A DNA stretch of 64,000 nucleotides from Toxotes chatareus (lineage: Eukaryota; Chordata; Actinopteri; Toxotidae): assembly GCA_016801885.1 (NCBI GenBank), contig CM028897.1, forward strand, positions 14,260,501 through 14,324,500. Direction: 5' to 3'. Shown one piece after another: positions 10,532 to 23,382 of this stretch (position 1 is its first letter; every line of letters begins with the position of its first letter). The notes beneath the pieces were generated by a model, which was given only the letters and a program-made list of their open reading frames with translations, was not told where the DNA came from and made no database searches. The position numbers and the translations under genes were made by a program.

Positions 10532-13149
10532 ACCTTTATTTAACAATACTTTTAAATTCAAGTAATTTTTATGAATAATGAAGTGATAATCCATCTAAAA
10601 TACTTATCATCATTGTCTGAGAAGAGACTTTTTTGACTGAGATCTCCACAAAAAAGCATTTCATCTACAGCCTGGCTCGAGCTTTATAAAACAAGTGTCA
10701 TTAAGCGCTGTCTCATACCCTTTGTGGACATGATGTGATGTGATTGTATTGATCTGTTCTGGTTGTCTGATCACAGCCCTCTGGGTGCAATATCACTAAG
10801 AGCTTTAAAGCCATACAGACTGACTAAACTTCTCATAGTTACCTCCAACACAGTTACAGACCTTTTCATTTGTAATACTGTGCTACAGTCACAGACCTGG
10901 AGTTTCATTAGTCTGTAAAGGGAATTATGCTTTGTGTTTTCTCCCTGAAAAATTACTTAATAAAAAACTTTTTATTAATTTAACCTTTAATCAACCAGTT
11001 TAGCCTTGTTGAAACCTGAAATCAATTACCTTTTCACCTTTTTCCCCTGGATACTGAGCTAGAATGTGGCATTTCTGCTTCTCTTTTTATTCTTTTCTTT
11101 CCTACTTTCCTTCTTTCACTACATGCACCTTATTAGGTATAAAATGGAATCCAGTGGTATAAAACATTGAATTCAAGATTGTCTGGTTATATAAGTCTTT
11201 CACTTACATAAGCCTAGAACAGATAGCCCATGGCAGGGGTTCCAACTGTTTGTTTAACAAAGTGATATCTAACTCAAAAAAAGTTGCTGTGAAAAAGATA
11301 TACCCTGGCATGAACTGTGATATGGACCATACATCTTTTCCCCATGTAGTCCATTAAAACCCTTGAATATCATCCTTCTGGCAGGGTGATATTAGCCCTG
11401 GGGAAGCATGTCCTGGCTGACAGGAACAGCAGCCACTGTTTCCACCAACAGCCATGTGTCCTGCTTTACGTGTCCTTGAGCAACACGCTGACGCAGTGCT
11501 ACCTGCTCCAGTTTTCTGTGGGTGAGAGCTTCAGCTAAATCACTAAACTTGTAAAAGCCTAAGTGAGTACATGCCTTTGAAATCACAGAAGCATTTTTGC
11601 ACATGTATTGTCTGGCCGACAAAATCTCTCACGCAAGCATAATGGATACAGTGAAGTTCTGCTCAACATAAAAATAATGAATATGAGTTTTTTTTCCTTC
11701 TCTCTGTCTCTGTTGGGAATGAAGGGAACAGAGGGAGAAAAGAGCCCATGGGCACAAGCAACAAAACACGCAACAACAGTCCAATGTAGGCTAGCATCTG
11801 CGTGTACGTGTGTGTGTGTACACTTTCAGTGCAGATTTTAAGCAAGGCTAACTACAGCTGTGCTTAATGCACATGATATGAAGGTTTTCTGGGGTTTGGA
11901 GAGATTTTCTTCTTTTAACACATCTGTCTTTTGTGTTGGAGCACAATGTTGCTCAGTCCTTCTTTTGTATCCCAAACTTGACTTATCAGTGTTGTGAATC
12001 TCCATAAAGGGCCCCATAAATCATTGCAGGTGTCCGTAATGTGCCTGCAGGTAATTAATTGCTGTGGTCTTTGAGCCAAGCTGAGCTGAGTGCACAAGGA
12101 TGAGACAGGAATAATACACACTGGCTCTTTGTCTTGTCTTTGTACATCGCCATTCCTTTCAACCCTTGATTTTCTGTCCATTTTTCTTTTATCTCTCTAA
12201 TTTCCATCTGATTATATAGAAACTATCACAATGGTGAGGTTTCTTGAAGCATCAGGTTAACTAGTGACAGTTTATCTGAGCAGAAAAAGCTTGATGACAT
12301 TTCAGTAGGGTAAATGGCTGCTGTCACCCGGACAGTCTGGCAGCTCACTACACCCTTTTTCCCCACTTAATAGCTTGATTTCGGGCAACTAAAAGAAACA
12401 TTTGCTGCAGGTTAGCAGCCATGAGCAGAGCAGATGGATGTGTGGGTTGAGTTTTTTTTTTTTTTTGGCTTCTGCTTGTTTAGAGACTAAGATTTAGATC
12501 ATCCAATAGAAAGCTGAAGCGAAAACAGAACTTATATGTTCTGTTTCAGGGAAAAAAACTATTGTTGCAGTTAAATGCTGAAGAAAGAAGCAAGTCCTTG
12601 GGCAAGTCAAGGGCTTGTGACTAGTTCAGACTAGTTAGACACAGTTTAATAACAAATGGACAGAGAGGCGTGAGCGGCGTAAATGTTTGGAGACAGCAGG
12701 GATTAAATCTAAAAGGTTGGGATATTACGAAAATGAACAAAACCAAATTACAAAGTATGTATCTGCTATCTGTTCTAGTCAATTTTCAGGCCATTGCCAG
12801 AAATGCTAAAGGAGAGACTGCATTGAGTCACAGAAGCCATGACATTGTGACTTTGGTGCTGTTATTTCATGGTGTTACTGTACATTTGAAAGCCAAGCAC
12901 ATCTTTCAGCTGTGCATTTGACTGACTCAGTGGGAAATAACACTGAAATTAACAAAAAGCAGGCGGCATCATGCGAATTGCCCCATAACTATGCTTACCT
13001 GTGTTCCCATCACATCACATTGCCCTTGCAAATGGTGATAAACAAGTACACTAGGGCTAGAGGCTAATTGTGTATCAGACTAATTGTTAACACAGGCTAA
13101 TTATTTGTTGCTAAACTTGTAGCTCTCATGATTTCAGATCACTGAAACT
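10532..13149. other. Noncoding DNA, mostly unique
   Basis: No gene or RNA gene recognised. A T15 run lies at 12452-12466. CACCTTATTAGGTA near 11126 resembles the terminus of Tc1-like elements but is too short to assign. The frames at 11392-11845, 11915-12181 and 12670-12921 lack family resemblance and splice support. Confidence 0.45.
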
Positions 13150-13345
13150 GTGTGTATGTCTCTCTCTGTGTGTATATACATATGTGTGTGTTGTGTGTGG
13201 TGGTGGATATGCAGGTGTGCAGCTATGTGAGCACTCATATTTTATTAAAAATATCCAGCTTGATTGCGGCATTCCAGAGGGAGACTGAGGTGTTAATTGG
13301 CTGCATGTGTATGTGTAAGTGTGTGTACCTGTGTTTGTGTGTGAA
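13150..13345. repeat. TG-rich degenerate microsatellite blocks
   Basis: Two imperfect TG-rich segments (about 13150-13203 and 13302-13345) flank 100 bp of unique DNA. Frames on both strands are translations of the repeat. Confidence 0.75.
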
Positions 13346-13426
13346 ATGAAAATCACAGTGCTTAAAAAACACAATCAAAGAACGCCTGCTGTGGATTAGT
13401 CTGCCTCAACAGGATGCCACATGCAA

Positions 13427-13472
13427 GCACGCACATGCACACGCACACACACAGACACACACACACACATAC
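13427..13472. repeat. (CA)n microsatellite, interrupted
   Basis: CA array with GCAC and GACAC interruptions. Its strand sense is opposite to the TG blocks just upstream. Confidence 0.93.
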
Positions 13473-13804
13473 GTCAGACAAAGTAAATCATAGGTGTCCT
13501 GTGAACCATATGGTAAATCCTGATCTTTAACTTAATGTGTTGATGGGATTCTAATGTGTGCGTGAGTGTGTATGTGATGATTTGATTGTAGCACCCACGT
13601 TATAGCCAGTGATACAGAGGCAGATGGACTAAGCGAGATGAGAGTGTCAGATGATGAAGCTGAGGTGATCATGTGCACGGGTGTGTTTGTGTGTATGTGC
13701 GTATCTCACTCCTGCTGAGTTAAGCAGTTGTGATGTCAAATTATGTGTGGAGACTTATTTGGGTATCTGGGACAGCCATTCAGATCTCTTGCCTGCTGGC
13801 TAAC

Positions 13805-13829
13805 ACATACACACACACACACACACACA
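13805..13829. repeat. (CA)n microsatellite
   Basis: Pure CA run preceded by CACATA. A pyrimidine-rich segment (13850-13930) follows. Confidence 0.95.
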
Positions 13830-14119
13830 GACTCACACCACACTTCCAGCACAACACAAATCTACTTTCCTTTCATCTCTGCTCCCTCCTTTTCCTTTAC
13901 TTCTTATCTCCCTGTCTCTTGGTGTCCTTTCTTACCTCTGTGATGTTATAGATAAACATGGGCCATCTGAGTACAGTTTATTCTCGGGTGATGCTACCCT
14001 TCTCTCCTTCCACATGTTAGCATTAAAAAGGTGTTCTTTCTCACCATTTTATAGCCTCCTGAAAGCACAGACAGTCAAATACATGAAAATTGACGTGAGT
14101 AATATTTTGACAAACTAGC

Positions 14120-14147
14120 AAAAAAGCAAACCTGAGTTTGCTTTTTT
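14120..14147. repeat. Perfect 12-bp hairpin, 4-base loop
   Basis: AAAAAAGCAAAC (14120-14131) and GTTTGCTTTTTT (14136-14147) are exact reverse complements around CTGA. The T6 end superficially resembles a Pol III terminator or a bacterial terminator, but in this vertebrate context neither is supported. Confidence 0.9.
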
Positions 14148-14351
14148 ATGCATGGTTTGAAGGGAATCTGTGCAGATATCATACCTATTGGGCAGGTGTT
14201 TCCCATTTCTAAGCTTTTCTTTTACTTTCACCCAGCCATACTTTATGTTTGGATATTTGGGAATGACAGACCTGGAGAGCAAATTACACATTACACAAAT
14301 TATTAAAATAAAAGCTACACAGAGTAACTTGCAAGACTATAAATTGAGGTT

Positions 14352-14390
14352 TACATTCATCTAACCTGTGCAACAGGTTAGATGAATGTA
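14352..14390. repeat. Perfect 18-bp hairpin, 3-base loop
   Basis: TACATTCATCTAACCTGT (14352-14369) is exactly mirrored by its reverse complement at 14373-14390 around a GCA loop. It lies directly left of the Tc1-like sequence. A perfect arm of this length with so short a loop suggests a recent foldback event such as template switching during replication. Confidence 0.95.
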
Positions 14391-14606
14391 GACATACTCA
14401 TGATCACTTTCCAAAGTGTAGGCATGTAGACTTGCCAGGCAGTCACTGGTTTCCATTTTACTCTGCCTCAGCAGACCCTAAGCTCTAAGATGACCTGTAT
14501 CTGTGTGATTTTATGCATTGTGCTGCTGCAGCATGATTGGCTGATTAGATAAGTGCATTAATAAGTAGGAGTACAGATGTACCTAATAAAGTGCTTGGTG
14601 AGGGTA
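14391..14606. mobile_element. Tc1/mariner-like element, right-end remnant
   Basis: The segment from about 14490 contains CATGATTGGCTGATTAGATA and ends ACCTAATAAAGTGC...GGTGAGGG with a TA at 14605-14606. I recognise this as the right end of a very abundant Tc1-like family in fish (ACCTAATAAAGTGGCC-GGTGAG terminus, TA target). 14391-14490 (AGGCATGTAGACTTGCC, AGACCCTAAGCTCTAAGATG) probably belongs to the same non-autonomous copy. No transposase frame is present and the left terminus is not visible, so the copy is dead. Confidence 0.75.
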
Positions 14607-16265
14607 GTAAAATTTCATGGTTTTATGTTTCTTTGTGCACATGCTGAAGATGTTTACATTTTTGCAAACCTAAGGATGCACTAAATTTATCCACTAACAC
14701 TTAGAGTGGAGTTGGGCTACATATTTAAAGCCCAAGCATCTAATAAAATATGATATTAATTTAAAAAAAATACCACCCTCAAAACAGGCATCCTTCCCAG
14801 TGAAGTGGCCTAAAAATGCTGTCTCTATCACAACCTCAGGCAATGTTCTGTAACAGATTATGACCTTTGACTTATATGTGGAAGGAGGAAGTAAATATAC
14901 AAATTCCCTCTGAGCATCAACACAGTGTCGCCTGTCATCAAGCCAAGCAAATGTTTTGTCGCCAAGATTCATAAAAGCCACTCCAGAACCAATGCACCAC
15001 ATCAAAAATGTATGATGTTTCACAAAATAAAAACAGGGCATTTTTTACTTAATTCCTAGAAACGCTTTTTTTTCCAGAGAGACCAGATTAAGCAATAATA
15101 GAATGAGGAGAATGAACCAGTTATTCCAGGCACAATACCTACAAAACTCTTGAAAATGTGCCAAGTACATGAACTTGCATGTGTATGTGGGTATGTGTGT
15201 GCTTGCAAGCCACATGTGGCTATCTGTTTTTTAAATAGGGTCCCCGCCTGCAGGATCCAGGTACATGAATCCCATCAGACATACAGAGAGAGGGGAGAGA
15301 GAAAGGGAGAGTGAGGGAGAGAGCAAAACAAGTCGTGAAAGTGAAATGAGTAACATGTAGCATCTCTTTGTCTTCTTTTGTCTCGTCTTCTTTTCAGTGC
15401 AGCTTTGGGAAATGGCTACAGAGCGCCAGATGAGAGATGGAAGGACATCAGCAGCTGTCATAAGTGTATAGAGAGCTAGTGCAGAATAAATGGGGATCCT
15501 CTGTAATGACTACCGATGTAGGCAGGGATGAATCTTCACTACCTGTTAAAAATCTAATTTGCTGCCTTGTCGTTTTTTTTTTTTTTTTTTACATGGGGAT
15601 TAAAATGGAACAGAATCAGATTTTTCACTGTTTAGATAGAAATGAAGAGATAGGGTTTGTGTCACACAAAGTGGAAAAATCTGATTTCAGCAGTCACTGC
15701 AAATCCTGCCAGTGAGGGGATGAGTTTCATTACAGATTCCCTCTGGCATTTTTACCATAGATGACACGTCCAACTCCCGAGCGTCCCACACTCTCCCCTC
15801 CACAGAAACTTTTTAAAAATTGCAGTATGAGGGAAAGAACAGTTCTTCTGTAGGGGTAAATAAAATGACCCAGTCTTTAATGTACAAGCCAGAGTGTCAC
15901 TCTCAGTTTTGCTGCTCTGGGTGTGTGTTTGTGTTAGTGTATTTATGAGTCCCTGTTTTTTTGTTTGCGCTCATGAAAGCTGTATGCGTCAGTCTGTGAG
16001 GGATTGATAATAACATCATCATTGCATCCATTTTCTTTCTGTGTCTCCACGGACTGGTGTTACCAAGCCATCACTCCCTATCACATCACATACACTTCCC
16101 TCCTCTGTCCTACAACTTTCCAGCTTCCATCTTCATGCAATCTTTACCAGCATGGAAACCAGAGTGATCACAGTTGCTGGCAATATCACATTTCTATTCT
16201 ATATGTCTAAAAGTTTTCTTTTTGTCTTGGAGTGATTTGTTTCAATACCCAGAAAAAGAGTTTAG
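14607..16265. other. Noncoding DNA, mostly unique
   Basis: No assignable gene. It contains a GA-rich run (15285-15340), a T18 homopolymer (15573-15590) and a candidate exon (15398-15463, listed separately). The 115-codon minus frame at 14694-15041 has no resemblance I can name. Confidence 0.45.
15398..15463 (+). other. Candidate 66-nt exon, plus strand
   Basis: A long pyrimidine tract (15363-15394, CTTCTTTTGTCTCGTCTTCT) ends TTTTCAG at 15397. The next 66 nt are open in two frames (AALGNGYRAPDERWKDISSCHK or QLWEMATERQMRDGRTSAAVI) and are followed by GTGTAT, a weak donor. The length is a multiple of three, so splicing in would keep phase. Neither peptide matches a family I know. The acceptor is strong and the donor poor; chance occurrence is likely. 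Confidence 0.15.
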
Positions 16266-16300
16266 GATGGATGGATGGGTGGATTGATAAATGGATGGAA
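16266..16300. repeat. (GGAT)n degenerate array
   Basis: GATGGATGGATGGG followed by diverged TGGAT units. Confidence 0.85.
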
Positions 16301-19300
16301 GCACTGGCACACATTGATCTGTAGGTCGCTGTGGAGGAAAAGCAGGATCTCATACTTACATAAGGATGTCTTGATGCGACCTTACTGTTTGTTAGGCAAC
16401 ATACTTTTGAGGACTTGTTCCTTGTATAGACACGCATGTCTTTCTGTGCATCACAGGTGATTAAAAAAAGTTCAGTTTAACATAAAGCAGTACTCTTTTG
16501 AAACCACTTAACTAAAGCACAATGGAAATAAAATTAAACATAACCAATAAATCTTGCAGCCCTGTGGAAACTTTCTTGTTCATACTGTACAAAAATGAAT
16601 GAGCAAATTGCTTCATCTGAGGGGAGGAAAATGAATCCTTTAATCTCCAGCTACTATTACTTTTTATCATCTTATAATGTATCTCCATTTGTCCATTAGT
16701 GGGAATAGCCTAAAGGACAACTGGCACTCATAAAATCACTTGTGTTATTATCCTTTTAAAACCTTCAAATTAAATGCGAATTGTGGAAAACAGTACTTGC
16801 ATTAAAAAGCGGTGGTCACACAGCAGTAGTGGACAGCAGGGGAAAATGTCCTTCAGATAGTCAAGCTCTTATGGTGGAACTAGAAGGGCTAAAAGAAAAA
16901 AAGACATGGGCAAAGAAACAGAGATGTTAAACTATATGAAAAAGAAATAAATTACAAAATAAAAGCATTTATCCAGGACTGTATGTTTCAGTTCAGTTTG
17001 GAAAGGGGGGTGAACATCGTTACTGCAGCTCTTAGACCCAAGTGTCCTCCTTTGCCTTTCACACCTCCCTAATAATAAGGGGAAGTGTGCTTCACCATCT
17101 CTGCTAAAACTAACTCTACAGACATGTTGGTGATATTGGAAACGGAAGATAAAAGGTAGAAGGCAGGGACAGTGGTATGGATGAGAGACTCACGTGAAAG
17201 GGAGAACTACTGAAATATTGAAAATGTAATGTGACAAAAATTAAGATGAATAGAAACAGAAAGAAACTAGGACAGAGACAGAGGTGGAATGACATGGAAA
17301 GGGAAATTCCTCACATGCTCGGCCTATGTAATGAGGTCATCAGTCTTCAGTACCAGCTGGCCAGTTTTGGGTTATTAACACTTGCAGGTGGTAATAATGC
17401 CATAAAGCCCTTAATAAGACAAGCAAGAAACCACAACAGCCGAATACTGAAGCCTGCACAACTCCACCCTCGTCATTAAAGTATAAAGACACAGAAATAA
17501 ATGTCTGATGCCATGTTTCATTCTACAGCCTATGAAGAAGACATGGGGAACAGACGTTTCCCCTAACCAAAGTTATAACTCTAACTTTACATTCAGCATT
17601 TCTCTGTTTCTTTTATCATGGCCTGATGATAATCTGCACCGTATTTAAGACCATTTAAACAGTCCTACATTAAGCAAAACCCAGTGTGAAAGAAACGTTC
17701 TAAAACGTCTCTCTCTCAGCTTTACGACCCAGGACGACCGTCCCATCTGCCAGTTACTGAATCAATGTGAAATTTCAGCATCAATAATTCATTTAGATCT
17801 GGGAAGCTGTGATCAGGCCCAGGTCAAATGTCCATACTTCAGCTGCACATATGGATTGGAGAAGCAGAAAGAAATTAAACTGGAGAATTCACAGAGGTGT
17901 GCCAGAAGGTGCTGTGCTATAACATAAATCACTGTAAAACTTTTTGTCTTTCCTTTAACTGAGCCAGGATCGCTCCTCAGGCTAAATCTAAGGTGGTTAA
18001 CCTTTCTGAATGGGCACTTGCCTTTTTTTTAAATAGTTCAAACATCATTCAAGAACCAGTGTGTCCTGTATGTTGCTCTATGGTGGATGTAAAACAATGA
18101 GGCACCAGGTATTTGGAATCTGTATCAGCTAATCCAACACACATCTTTTTGCATGTTTGTTAATAGGCCACTTTCAAACTTTTGACTCTCAGTTAACAAA
18201 TACAGATATTCTCTGTCAGTGTATATTTAATATTACTTTTTTTTCTGGCGGGGAGGGGGGGGTTCCTCGTCAAAAATAGAAGATGGGATGAAAGCCTTGG
18301 TTTGGTGCAGCTTGTCTCATTTTAGTTATAAAAAGTATGATTTTCAGGGTCTGCTGGAAGATTTTTCGACTGACTGAATGAGTGGAACCACAAGGGACCA
18401 CCTTTCATGAAGTCTCAGCTTTCTCAGCTGGAATCTGTTCCACTTTAGCACATCTTTCCTTCGGTTGCTCTCTCCCCATCAGTGAGCTCTCTGGTGTAAG
18501 ACTTTCAGACACACTGAAAAAAAGAGCCCCTCTGCTCCTGTGTGTTAGAGCAATTCTTTGAACGAAGGGAACGGAGTAATTAGAAGTGGATTGGCCCTCT
18601 CAGCTGGGACAGTCCTGCCAACTTCTTCTACTTTTGTCATTGCAACTGTGTGGCATAAGTTTTGAGTGGTATAAGCAGCACAGAGACCATCAATACTACC
18701 GCAAATGGTATTACTTTATAAGACTGAAATGAACTGTAAATGTTTCCATATGCTTAGCGATGTTTGACATCTTAAATGCAGCCTATTACATTGCACACAG
18801 ACAAGGGCCCAGGTGGAAAGAAGTAAGATGTCTACAATATGTATGAATCAAACTGGTGACTTTCCTCGAGGCAGCAAATGTTCTTTGCTATAGATTTGTT
18901 TGTTTTGACGAGGTGGGTAGAGGTGGACATGGAGTACTGGATTGCTTTCCTGCTCAGATCAGGTGGAAATTTTAAAACATTCTGCACCAAACTGTGTCAC
19001 AACTTGTGTCCAGAGTACTCAGTGCACTGAAGCACAGGGTAGGACTTTGGGGACTTTGGGACCAGATGTCAGGATTTGTGTATGTTGGACAAAAAGATTT
19101 TACTGCACAGCATGTTAAACAAAGGAAAATTAGCTAACTGATTGTTAGAAAGCTCATTAGCTTAGCTCTTTCTCTAACAGGACAATGGTTTCACACAGGC
19201 TTTGGACACAACATCAGAGTATTAGTTTTACTGCATGAAAATTTCTTGAAATAAAACATAAAAGAGTACGCCAATCAGGTCATCAGGCTGGAGCTTTGGA

Positions 19301-20061
19301 CAGGAAATGCCACAATAAAAACAGGACATAATTGATCACAAACCAATAAAGTTGTGCAACAGCAGACTCCATTTTGATTAAATTACTCCAGATATTAAAA
19401 TAGCTGTCAGAAAATGGCTGTGTATTAGAGCTGTGGCAGAAAGTCAAAGAAAAAAATATTCAGCTTTTCCCTGATAACATAGGATTGTAACATTAAGCCA
19501 TCTGACATAATTTGAGATGACAAGAAATTAAACTTTACCCATACTAAACTGTGACAAAATCTTGCCATAATTGGAAAGCGTTCACATCTTTAGCTTGTCG
19601 GGGGCTAGCATGGTAGCCCTGAGCTATTTTCTTTATTGACATCCTTTTTTCCCTGTATGGCCCGCAGCTGAAACAGCCAGTTAGACTAATGCAAAAAGAC
19701 TATATAACATACAGTTTATTCTATAGAACTTGCAATCTGCAGATAGATGCTCATTTGCTAGACAGCCAAAGGCTAAACTAAAGTAGACAAGCTGCTATAC
19801 ATGTTCACAGTAAACACTATTAGGATGTGAAACAATCCTCTATCCGATGACGTTTTGCCTTTAATCTCGCTCTCGGGACAGATATGTTTAATGTTGGTTA
19901 TGCATGCGTGTGTCTGTGATCTGCCTTAACGTAAGAGTTGGAAAGAGGACAGGGTAAGCACATAGCCAGTAGCAACAGCATGTCAGCACCAATAACACCA
20001 CAGAGGAAGAGAGAGAGGGGGAAACATACATACACAGACACACACTCTGCAGGCAGGGCCC
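16301..20061. other. Noncoding DNA, unique
   Basis: The longest stretch in the window with few repeats. No convincing exon, RNA gene or element was seen. 18247-18262 is a short G-rich run. The segment 17700-17880 (ATCAATAATTCATTTAG, CAGCTGCACATATGG) is less AT-monotonous than its flanks and might be constrained, but only alignment could show it. Confidence 0.5.
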
Positions 20062-20096
<35 letters not shown>

Positions 20097-20113
20097 TGTG
20101 TGTGTGTGTGTGA
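20062..20113. repeat. (TG)n microsatellite, interrupted
   Basis: TG run with TATA and TTG interruptions. Frames on both strands (19888-20137) are its translations. Confidence 0.95.
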
Positions 20114-21719
20114 GGGCTGGAGATAATCAACCCTCATAAGGTTCAGTGGAAGATGAGCGCTGACCCTGTTTCACCTGGCCTTCTCTCTTCAGCTTCCACC
20201 CCCTTCTCTCTGTCTCAGAAGAGCTTACGCAGGTCTTTTGTAACACTTGAGGGATACTTGCTCCTACTGGATCTCAGTTTCCTTGTCACTTAGCCAACAC
20301 TTTGCTCCTGTTCTGAATTTTTTATCAGCAACAAATTTTCTCTGGAAACAGAAAATGCTGGCTCACACTTTTCGCTAACGTTTGGCACGCTGGATGTTCG
20401 CTCACTATATCTGCCTAAGCAATATGCACTCACACGTGTGTGTATGTAAAGTAAGTGTGCGATAATGTGATTCAAATTTTGGTCTGAGGCTGCTTTTGGG
20501 AGTTTTTCTCCTTCCTCCTCCTCCTCTTCCTCCTGTCTTGTCCTCTTTTCATTTTCAGGGTCTGAGTGCACACGTGCAGCGGCTACAAGTCGGCATGACG
20601 TGAGGCGTTTTGTCACATGACATCCTTTCATGTTTAATTAGATGAATAATGTTATTGTGTTGGACACATTGTTTCCTTCCTTCAAAATCTTTAACTCTTA
20701 ATGTTCTCTGTCACTGTGCGAAAAAATATAACGTGATGTAAACTCCACAGGATCTGTTTCATTCTGGCATTTTAATAACAACATCGGGGCACTTGTCACT
20801 TTAGCAAAGTCTTAACAAAGCTTTGCAGATTATGGGACAGTGTTCTGCTGTTTTGAAAACATTACACCAATTATCACCATGAAAATACAACAGTTAAAGG
20901 TCATTTCAAACTTTAAAAGCTAATTCCAACACTATTTTCACACCTGCCATCTACATCTGTAATGAGATCTGATGTGACCCAAATTTAGTCACTGTGCATC
21001 CCAAGCTGCCACTTAATATATTTTGCCACAATTATAAGACAAAAGAGACACTGAAATTCCAAGTGTGACCTGCAGCCTTTCTGTCAGTCCTTGTGTTGTG
21101 TGAAATGAAGCTGACGCGTTTGTGTTTTTCATTATTTCTTTTTGCTGCTTTTCCTTACCCTACCCCTCTTCTGCAACCATACCTAACCTCTCTTCTTCTG
21201 TTCCTCTTAATATTTTCATGAAATAGTTTCATGCTGTGTTTGCTACTTTTTATGGTCAGCATTATTCAGAAAAAGGCATTCAACATATTTGGATTCTGTA
21301 AATTACCTCTCTATTTTGTAGTTTTCATTCTTAGTAGCTGAGTCAGCCATTCTCAGAAGCGCGAGGGATTCACAAGAGAAAATTCATCATGTGATCCAGT
21401 GTAATTTTATTTTATTAATGCCTGATTACTGTAAACTCTCTTTGCATTACATCAAAGATGTATTAAGTCACTACTAATGCAAGCTGAATATTTCCTTCTG
21501 CACACCAGCGGTTTGTGAGTTGTGAATCTGACAAAATAGATGCACGATCATATACTGTAAACAAAAGTTACTCAGTGAATGTTTGATACCCTCAGAATTC
21601 TGGCACCTGGAGTACTAAACATTTACTTTCTGATACCTCCAGTAATGATGTGTGTCAAGAATCAAATCTTAAGGACTATAACTCCTTTAAGTCATATCAG
21701 TTGACATCAAACCCTCTGT
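20114..21719. other. Noncoding DNA
   Basis: Unique sequence. CCTCCT repeats at 20513-20535 give the Glu-rich minus frame at 20290-20631. Nothing else is supported. Confidence 0.5.
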
Positions 21720-22165
21720 GTGACTCTCATTTTCATCCACCATCTCTCCTGGTTTACTCATGTAACATTCTCCTCCCTGTCCCTTTCACTGTAACCTTGC
21801 TTACCATTCATCCATCTGCCAGTCTGTCTCCCTCTGCCCTTTACACCTCTGCCTGACAGAATGTGTCTACCCATGCCCGCGCCTCTCCATCTCTCTCCTG
21901 CTCCTCCTGTCATTACATTTGTACCCATTTCGTTCCTTTCCCTTCTCTTGTCTCCCCTTCCCTTTCCCTCTCAGTTTTTCAGATGTATGATTCATGGTTC
22001 CAGCGCTATGACTGAGATATGAATATTTTAATAGAACCAAATATAATTTTTCGGTAGAAAAGAAAGTAGGGAATGGGAAAAAAATGAGACTGCAGGAAAG
22101 ACTGATGAGAGTGAAGGGGGATAAAGCTAAATGAAGTCGAGTGTGTTGGGTAAAGGAAGGGGATG
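21720..22165. other. Pyrimidine-rich block followed by purine-rich block
   Basis: 21720-21970 is C/T-biased on the plus strand; 22040-22165 is G/A-biased. The frames over them (21650-21856 plus, 21867-22169 minus) simply read the bias. Similar paired Y-then-R blocks recur through the window. Confidence 0.65.
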
Positions 22166-23360
22166 ACATGATTTCTTGTTATCTTTAATGTGTAGCTGTC
22201 ATTCCAGACATAGTGTGCAATTAGGCAGATTCATACAACAGATAAAACCAACTGAAGTACATACTATGAATGACTATGAATGAAGATTATATTTTCTGGC
22301 TGTCCAAACCACACTAGAAGATAACAATCCAGAATGTATCAAATCAGCAGGAAGAGCCAGCCTGTTGTTTGCAGTTCCAATAAAGATGATTTCTTAAGCG
22401 ATTTTCACCAAACAGCAAAGTGGTTATAAAGTGTAAGGGGAACAGTTTGTTCCACCTGTGAGGAAAAAATGCCACAAGGGAGCTTTATGATGGACTGACA
22501 TTCCTCTGGTGTGGATCCTTTTGCTGTCATTGAAAATTCTCAAGGTGGGATACGTTTCCTTGTTCCTCATACGTCAGTGTGTGCGCTGAAGATGCCTTAT
22601 TCCTCTCGTCGTGTCATGAAGCTTCCAAAACAGTACAGAGATCTGCACCTGCACAGTGTCGCATTCTTCCTGACAGTCTCCTTCACCATCTTACTTTGGA
22701 TTTTTGTAAAACTGCAAGTTCACATACAGAGTATTTGAATGTTTTTATTTATCATACTTATTTAAAGATTTTGAGACATGCTTTGTGGCGTAAGAGAAGT
22801 GGAGTAAACCATTAAATCACTATGTAAAATAACCTTTCATTGACAACAATGCCAGTTTTGCTAAGCTTCAGTGATGCAAGGATTTTCTTCGTGCTATCAT
22901 CCTATGAGCTGAAGCCTGAGTTGTTGTTTAAAAAGAGGATTTTCATCAGCACCTTTACAGCCGTATTCTCTCGCTGAATTTGATGAACATAGAAGTGAGT
23001 AAGAGAGAACTACAAATGTGATCTGTGTCTTGGGCATTAAAAATTCCAACTGTCCACAACTGTCCACCTAGATACAGTGTCCAGTATTGGACAGCTGAAG
23101 AAACTAGACATATTTTGAGTTACATATTCTGCCTCTGTAACTGTGTGGTATTGTAGCTTTGCAGCTCAGATAGTGAGAGGAAAGATGTCAACAGGGAACA
23201 GAGTAAATGACAGTTAATGGGGAGATAGACGATCATCTGCCTATAGAGAACAGATGGTGGCAGGGGAGGATAACTACTCACACAAATATACACATAACCA
23301 TGGTACAAAATGATTACTCTAGGGCACTTTGTGTCACTGGAAAATATGGGAATGTGCATG
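22166..23360. other. Noncoding DNA
   Basis: Unique sequence. Two overlapping plus frames (22511-22738, 22579-22815) are about 75 codons each and unrecognised, with no clear splice boundaries. Confidence 0.45.
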
Positions 23361-23382
23361 TGCACACACACACACACACACA
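23361..23382. repeat. (CA)n microsatellite, short
   Basis: About ten CA units after GTGCATGTG. Confidence 0.9.

Noticed and set aside
14120..14147. Rho-independent terminator
   Set aside because: The hairpin plus T run fits superficially, but the DNA is clearly vertebrate and no transcript ends there.
18247..18262. G-quadruplex
   Set aside because: Only two long G runs; four separated runs are not present.
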